Assembly: GCA_945860605.1 (NCBI GenBank)
Contig: CAMAQL010000005.1
Coordinates: forward strand, 1-52,669
Source: Chitinophaga pinensis
GTDB taxonomy: Bacteria; Bacteroidota; Bacteroidia; Chitinophagales; Chitinophagaceae
Direction of reading: 5' to 3'
DNA: 52,669 nucleotides
The translations under genes were made by a program, and so were the position numbers. Numbering within the stretch: the stretch's first letter is position 1; every line of letters begins with the position of its first letter. The notes beneath the pieces are model-generated. The model saw nothing but the letters and a program-made list of their open reading frames with translations. It did no database searches and was not told the DNA's origin. Below are positions 47,321 through 52,669 of the stretch, in pieces.

Positions 47321-47947
47321 CTATACTTGTACTACCCTTACCTCAGTCAATCCACTGAAAGAATAAACATGGCCAGTAGTCACTTCTACACATTCAATGC
47401 GTATTCGGCGTTTTTTAATTTTTTTAAAGCGCTTCCCCTTTTCAGTCTCAAATAAAGCGCCATCAGGCAAATGCGCCACAAATGCGATCCCGTCTTTTTT
47501 GGCTTTATCATAACGCCTCAATACAAGTAATAGTGCGGTTTCTCCATTGGCGGTTGCTGCGGGGTTAAGCACTGTTTTTTTAAGCGACTTTTTAATATCT
47601 ATGGGAAATAGATCAAGTTGGATAAAGTCTGCTAGTAATAAACCATATAAATATTTCCACTCTTTGCCATGTGCATCTACCCTATTTTTATATTGCTCAT
47701 AACATAGTAAATGACCCAATTCATGCAAAAGCGTGATTAAAAATTCATACTGATTTAAATTACCATTGACCGAAATCTTATGGTTAGCACCCATGAGCGG
47801 ATGTCGATAATCGCCCAATACCGATTTTCTTGCTTTGGTCACTGTTAAGTGCACTTTATATTGATGTATCAAGGCCAAAACAGGCTCAAAAGCACCCTCA
47901 GGTAAATAGGCTTTTAGTGCGTTAAGTGGATATTCAACTTTTGACAA
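47321..47947 (-). CDS. SprT-like domain protein (zinc metallopeptidase fold)
   Basis: 208 aa; TLLHELGHLLCYEQY HExxH-type motif, later HGKEWKYL. Confidence 0.87.
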   Translation of the reverse strand: MSKVEYPLNALKAYLPEGAFEPVLALIHQYKVHLTVTKARKSVLGDYRHPLMGANHKISVNGNLNQYEFLITLLHELGHLLCYEQYKNRVDAHGKEWKYLYGLLLADFIQLDLFPIDIKKSLKKTVLNPAATANGETALLLVLRRYDKAKKDGIAFVAHLPDGALFETEKGKRFKKIKKRRIRIECVEVTTGHVYSFSGLTEVRVVQV

Positions 47948-47957
47948 TTGATTTAAT

Positions 47958-48344
47958 TTAAGCGTCTTTTTTTATTTTAGTCCACCCAATTTCGATCCAA
48001 GTATACAATAGATACAAAACCATTGCAATCATTAAGTTATAGTTACCAATAGGTGCTTTTTTTTGGATAGCATACCACAATGCTGCTCCACCAAAAATAA
48101 TAAACTTAAGCATGGCACCAGTCATCACAGAACGAACCATCACATTGGGTTTGCTCAAGTCTACTTGACTAATTCTTTTGAAATTAAAAAACGCAATCAT
48201 GAATAAAATACCATTCACCACTAGGATAAAAGTACTATTGATCGGAATTAAAACAAATCTATTTTGTTGCAATAGCGACAAAGCAAGTACAGCAAAAAAT
48301 AAGGCAAATACCGGAAGAAACTTTTTTTGAAAATAGATATTCAT
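47958..48344 (-). CDS. Small membrane protein, putative ATP synthase-associated (AtpI-like position)
   Basis: 128 aa, four predicted TM; immediately downstream of AtpZ/AtpI-type ORF. Confidence 0.6.
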   Translation of the reverse strand: MNIYFQKKFLPVFALFFAVLALSLLQQNRFVLIPINSTFILVVNGILFMIAFFNFKRISQVDLSKPNVMVRSVMTGAMLKFIIFGGAALWYAIQKKAPIGNYNLMIAMVLYLLYTWIEIGWTKIKKDA

Positions 48345-48566
48345 TTATTTTTTTGATTTAAGTTGAGTATCTCTAACGATTTTGAACAATGAAAATACAA
48401 TAAATAATGACGGTAGAATCCATAAAAAAAGAGGCGCTACCCTTCCAATTTTTTGATCAATATATTTCCCTAAAAAGATGAAAAGGGTTAATGCGATAGC
48501 CCATTGGCTGGCAAGACCAGCGAACTTACCCCATTGAATTTGATTGGTTTTATTTTGCATCTTCAC
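48345..48566 (-). CDS. AtpZ/AtpI family protein
   Basis: 73 aa, two TM segments; WGKFAGLASQWAIALTLFIFLGKYIDQKIG... Confidence 0.8.
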   Translation of the reverse strand: MKMQNKTNQIQWGKFAGLASQWAIALTLFIFLGKYIDQKIGRVAPLFLWILPSLFIVFSLFKIVRDTQLKSKK

Positions 48567-48570
48567 GCAA

Positions 48571-48966
48571 TTAGTCTAAAGAGGGTAAACTCTCAGGAAG
48601 TGTAAGAGGTATGGTATCCAATTGTTGTGGATTCCCTTCAGATAACACTTTTTTAATGCCTTCGATATATTGCTCTTTATAATGAACAGCTTGTTCTAAT
48701 GAATCGGTACGAATTTTAAGTAATTCTAATGCTGATCGGCTTTCCTTAGTCCCGTAACCAGGTATATAATATTTTAAGGGGGTGAATGCAATTAAAGCAA
48801 TTGTTAATCCCACCAAAAACATAAAAGCAATACTGAATCCCAAATACACGGATTTTCTGGATAATCTAAACGCAATCACCTCGTCATAAGTATCGTCATT
48901 GGTCACTACCAATCGGTACGTACTACTGCGTCTTTTAAAAGTATTGTTAATATCTAAGTTTGCCAT
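48571..48966 (-). CDS. Stand-alone protein resembling the N-terminal membrane/coiled-coil region of Bacteroidota M23 peptidases
   Basis: 131 aa; FKRRSSTYRLVVTNDDTYDEVIAFRLSRKSVYLGF..., LIAFTPLKYYIPGYGTKE, DSLEQAVHYKEQYIEGIKKVLSG-like; no M23 catalytic motifs. Confidence 0.65.
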   Translation of the reverse strand: MANLDINNTFKRRSSTYRLVVTNDDTYDEVIAFRLSRKSVYLGFSIAFMFLVGLTIALIAFTPLKYYIPGYGTKESRSALELLKIRTDSLEQAVHYKEQYIEGIKKVLSEGNPQQLDTIPLTLPESLPSLD

Positions 48967-49045
48967 ATTCTTTAATCTGTATAAAGGTACAACCTTTGCT
49001 TTATTTAAACGGAATATGCCGTATTTTTAAGGAGTTTTTAACCCT

Positions 49046-52000
49046 ATGCAACAAGATAATACATTTCCTAAGATCCAACGCTTCATTTGCTTGTTTGCAA
49101 TGGCCATACTATTCCTTATTGGCAGTCCAACCTATGCGCAGGATACGACAAAATCAATCCTAGATATAAACAATTCAAAAATTATAAAAAAGGCGAATCA
49201 ATTTTTAGATACAACCCAAAAAAAGATCAATAACTTTATCAATAAAAGAATTGAAAGAGTAAGAGATAGCTTGAATAAAAAAACAAATAGACTTCTGGAT
49301 AAAACAGGCATCAATGAAATGAATAAGCTTCTCCCCTATGAGCGCTTATTGGATAAGAAATATACCCTCGGGCGTCGCGCTTACCAAAATACCGTATCAC
49401 AGTTCAATTTTTTATTCAATGCAGACATTTCATTAGACGAAATGATCCAAAAAGCTCGAGAAGTTCATGAAGATGACTACACAGAATTACTCCCGTTTTA
49501 TGATTATGATTTAAGTATCACTGCAAAAGAATCGATTGATTCAATTATATATAGGTGTAATGCCAATATCGTATTACATGATTTAAGAAACAATTATGTA
49601 GATGATTCTTATTTGTTATTGGCAAAAACTTATTTATTTCATAAAGATTTTGATACAGCTGGTAGTATTTTACAATTCATTAATTACTCATTTTTTGACA
49701 AGGAAGATGGCGCTGATCAACCAATTGGTAGTAATTTAAATAAATTGGGAAAATTTAGTATTGCTTCTGCCGAGAACAATCGAGTTTGGGAAAATAAGAA
49801 TATCAGAAATGAAAGTATGATCTGGCAAGCAAGAAATTATTTTGAAGCTGGGGAAATCAATGAAGGAATAAGTCTATTGCAATTATTGAAAACAGATGCA
49901 GGATTTCCAAAGCGTTTACAACCCTTTTTATACGAACAATTGGCATATGGCTATTACTTATCTGGCATCAATGATAGTGCAGCAAATTATCTTATCAAAG
50001 GTTTAGAAAATGCAAAAGATTTAAGCACTAAAGCAAGATGGTCTTATCTTATTGCACAATTGTATGAAAAAGAACAAAAAATAGACCTAGCCTATACTTG
50101 GTATAAAAAAGCTAGCATCATTGTGTCCAATCCTGTCATTGCAATTTATGCCAATATTTATATGGCAAGTATTGAAGCGAATCGTGGAGAAAAGTCATGG
50201 GAAATTTTAGCCAGCGCACTAGAGCGCATGTTAAAGAAGGAAAAATACAAAGCATTTGCAGATATTGTTTATTATGAAATGGCCCAATTAGCGTTTCGCA
50301 ATCAGGCAAATTCTAAGGCAAATCAATGGCTGATTGCATCTATCCAAAAAAATGAAAATAATATTAAACTTAAGCAAAAAACCTTAGTGCAGTTAGGCGC
50401 ATTAAATTATAAAATTGATCGTTTTTCAATTGCTAAGATCGCTTATGAGAATTTAAAGGAACTATTAAAGACATATCCTAATTATGATCAAATTACTTTA
50501 CGGAAAAAATGGATTGAAAAAATAGCCAACTTAGACGAACTAATCAGTAATGAAAATACATTGCAAATGATTTATGCAGCACCAAAAAAGGATCAAGTTC
50601 AAATTGCAAAACAATGGCAAAAAAGAGTTTCATTAAATAAGTCCCAAGAAAAGGTTTTATTGTCAGACCCAAATAAGCAATCAGTAGCATCTGAAAACAT
50701 CAACTTAAAGAATCAAAATAATAATTATAATAAAGGCTACTCATTTAGCAATGCATTTACAAATACTTCAGCAAATCAAGTTGCGCAATCGGACTTCTAC
50801 TTTAGTAATCCTCAAAATGTAAGCATGGGCGTTGATAACTACATTAAAAAATGGGGTGATAGACCCAATGTTGACAATTGGCGAAGAAAAGCAAATATCC
50901 AATTAACAAAAACTAATTCAACAAATACCAATATAGATAGTATTCAAAATGACTTACCATTGAATGCAAGTATGGTGATGACAAAGAATAGTAAAAATAT
51001 GCCAAAGAGAGATAGTACTGATACGCTTGGTATTCGATTGATTGAAACTGATTTAGCATTAGCAGAATCAAAAACTAGTTGGAATACGAATAGCTTATCT
51101 ATTGCGAAAATATTTTTATACGAATTGAATGATTTTGAAAAAGCATTGCCAAGATATCAAGCTGTGATTCAAAATAACATTGAACCCAACACCACAGAAA
51201 GTGCTTTACTCGATTTGGCAAGCCATTACTTGCATGTAGGACAAACATCGATTTCTGATAGTCTAATCCAAGTCATTACAAGGCAATTTCCTGATGGTAT
51301 CTTTATACAAAAAAAGAAAGCAAAAGAAAATCTTGACCGTATTGATAAAAACAGTTCAGAAGCCTATAAAACAGCTTATTTTTTAGCACAAATTGGAGAC
51401 TGGGAGCAATTTAGTGTGCAAATGGAGACTGCAGAAGAACAATTCAAGGGCACGAAGTGGAATACGCCCTATCAGTTTTTAAAAGTGAAAATGAATGCCC
51501 AGCAAGGCAAAGACAGTATAGCTATTGTTTTATTAAATGAGCTAATCACAAAAAATAAAAGTGAATCTATTAAAGCAAGGGCTAAAAATATTATCACTGA
51601 AATCAATAATAGAAAAGTAACCGAAGCCTATCTAGCTGCATTAAAAATAGAAAAACCAACTAAATTGGTCAATACCAACGAAGAAGCACTTGAACAATCC
51701 AAAAAAACTAGGATTACATTAAAGAATGACAGTAGTTTAAATAGCATTGGTAAAACGAATACGATGGCCACTCCTGTTACTAAAAATGACAGTGCTCAAA
51801 CGCTAGCAGTAACAAATCTAATTAATTTTACCAATGATAGCTTAGAACAACATTATATTGCTTTACAAACGATGAATGTTTCTACTGTATTTGTAAAAGA
51901 AATTCAAAATGCATTAAAAGACTTCAATACGGAAGATTTCAAAAAACTTAACCTTTCAGTGACTTATGTTCAGTTTACAGATCAAAGTCATATTGTTTGG

Positions 52001-52204
52001 ATTGGACCATTTACAAATGCAGCTGATGGTCTATCTTATATCAATAAAGTGAAGCCAAGATTAAGTACAGAAATTATTTCTTTCATTGCTAAAAAACAGT
52101 ACGAACTAACATTGATTGGAAAATCAAATATCGTTCTAATTAACAATCAGGAACAATTGGAACAATATAAGCGCAATAAGTCAAATTATATTTTTAAACC
52201 TTAA
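49046..52204 (+). CDS. TPR protein, putative type IX secretion/gliding component PorW/SprE-like
   Basis: 1052 aa; signal peptide, TPR-like repeats, C-terminal SPOR-like segment; located next to AtpZ locus. Confidence 0.6.
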   Translation: MQQDNTFPKIQRFICLFAMAILFLIGSPTYAQDTTKSILDINNSKIIKKANQFLDTTQKKINNFINKRIERVRDSLNKKTNRLLDKTGINEMNKLLPYERLLDKKYTLGRRAYQNTVSQFNFLFNADISLDEMIQKAREVHEDDYTELLPFYDYDLSITAKESIDSIIYRCNANIVLHDLRNNYVDDSYLLLAKTYLFHKDFDTAGSILQFINYSFFDKEDGADQPIGSNLNKLGKFSIASAENNRVWENKNIRNESMIWQARNYFEAGEINEGISLLQLLKTDAGFPKRLQPFLYEQLAYGYYLSGINDSAANYLIKGLENAKDLSTKARWSYLIAQLYEKEQKIDLAYTWYKKASIIVSNPVIAIYANIYMASIEANRGEKSWEILASALERMLKKEKYKAFADIVYYEMAQLAFRNQANSKANQWLIASIQKNENNIKLKQKTLVQLGALNYKIDRFSIAKIAYENLKELLKTYPNYDQITLRKKWIEKIANLDELISNENTLQMIYAAPKKDQVQIAKQWQKRVSLNKSQEKVLLSDPNKQSVASENINLKNQNNNYNKGYSFSNAFTNTSANQVAQSDFYFSNPQNVSMGVDNYIKKWGDRPNVDNWRRKANIQLTKTNSTNTNIDSIQNDLPLNASMVMTKNSKNMPKRDSTDTLGIRLIETDLALAESKTSWNTNSLSIAKIFLYELNDFEKALPRYQAVIQNNIEPNTTESALLDLASHYLHVGQTSISDSLIQVITRQFPDGIFIQKKKAKENLDRIDKNSSEAYKTAYFLAQIGDWEQFSVQMETAEEQFKGTKWNTPYQFLKVKMNAQQGKDSIAIVLLNELITKNKSESIKARAKNIITEINNRKVTEAYLAALKIEKPTKLVNTNEEALEQSKKTRITLKNDSSLNSIGKTNTMATPVTKNDSAQTLAVTNLINFTNDSLEQHYIALQTMNVSTVFVKEIQNALKDFNTEDFKKLNLSVTYVQFTDQSHIVWIGPFTNAADGLSYINKVKPRLSTEIISFIAKKQYELTLIGKSNIVLINNQEQLEQYKRNKSNYIFKP

Positions 52205-52214
52205 ATGGTAAAAA

Positions 52215-52669
52215 GTGAATCAAGAAAATAAAACAACGACCAAAGAAACTAAACAAGGACCTAAGTATTGGGTAAAGGTATTTTGGAAATATTACCTAAT
52301 TGCAGCAGGTATCTTTTTACTATTTATCCTAATGCTCAATTTTGGATGGATTGGGGATATGCCCGATCTAGATAATATTGAAAATCCAACGGCTTCTTTA
52401 GCAAGTCAAGTATATGCCCAAGATGGCACGCCTATGGGTAAGTATTATTTAGAAGACAGAATTAGTGTGAAGTACAGAGATATCAGCCCCTACTTATTGC
52501 AAGCACTTGTTGCTACAGAAGATAAAAGATTTTATGACCATTACGGTATAGACGGAGAAGGCTTAATGAGAGCAGTCGCTTTTCTGGGTAGTCAAGGTGG
52601 CGCATCAACCATCACTATGCAGACAGCTAAAAACTTATTTACGAATAACTGGGGCACTAGCAACAAACT
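52215..52669 (+). CDS. Transglycosylase (GT51) / penicillin-binding protein 1A, N-terminus (runs off window)
   Basis: GTG start; NQENKTTTKETKQGPKYWVKVFWKYYLIAAGIFLLFILML...ALVATEDKRFYDHYGIDGEGLMRAV...GGASTITMQTAKNLF; not in ORF track. Confidence 0.92.
   Translation, partial: MNQENKTTTKETKQGPKYWVKVFWKYYLIAAGIFLLFILMLNFGWIGDMPDLDNIENPTASLASQVYAQDGTPMGKYYLEDRISVKYRDISPYLLQALVATEDKRFYDHYGIDGEGLMRAVAFLGSQGGASTITMQTAKNLFTNNWGTSNK

Noticed and set aside
48971-49012. Possible divergent -7 boxes around AAAGGTacaACCTTT upstream of the PorW-like gene
   Set aside because: The short inverted repeat is real, but neither strand gives a full TAnnTTTG match with sensible spacing.
1-52669. CRISPR arrays, tRNA/rRNA genes, insertion sequences, prophage or toxin-antitoxin/defence genes
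   Set aside because: No regularly spaced repeats, tRNA-like cloverleafs, transposase/integrase motifs or recognisable defence domains seen on reading; a tRNAscan/Infernal run would be needed for certainty.

Overview
AT-rich, gene-dense chromosomal window from a Bacteroidota genome. Family-level affiliation, probably Chitinophagaceae-like, is inferred from gene content and was not tested. About 43 complete and 2 edge-truncated protein-coding genes are supported. The window is mostly housekeeping: purM, ribF, holA, lipA, maf, kdsC-like, iscX, ferredoxin, topA, cdd, lepB, pdhB, purC, trhO, rlmB, metK, hldE-C-type, sucC. It also carries an alpha-glucan/glucose locus (glgB, periplasmic GH13, SLC45-like MFS, FucP-like MFS, ROK glucokinase), a TonB-dependent receptor, a penicillin acylase family protein, a DUF4270 lipoprotein with a short GT5 glycogen synthase, an S8 peptidase, and a PorW/SprE-like TPR protein next to AtpZ/AtpI-type genes. 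I saw no tRNA, rRNA, CRISPR array, transposon, prophage or defence island, and no convincing new multi-gene system. The most notable signals are non-coding. They include a perfect 22-bp inverted repeat spanning the stop codon of the ROK kinase gene, tandem 3' hairpins at other genes, and a 14-bp stem with a 62-nt loop after topA. They also include a structured topA leader, a perfect 18-bp palindrome made of two opposed -7 promoter boxes, and -7 boxes placed so that holA and purC mRNAs could be leaderless. At the protein level, the best leads are a stand-alone membrane protein resembling the N-terminus of M23 peptidases but lacking the catalytic domain, and an uncharacterised coiled-coil membrane protein.
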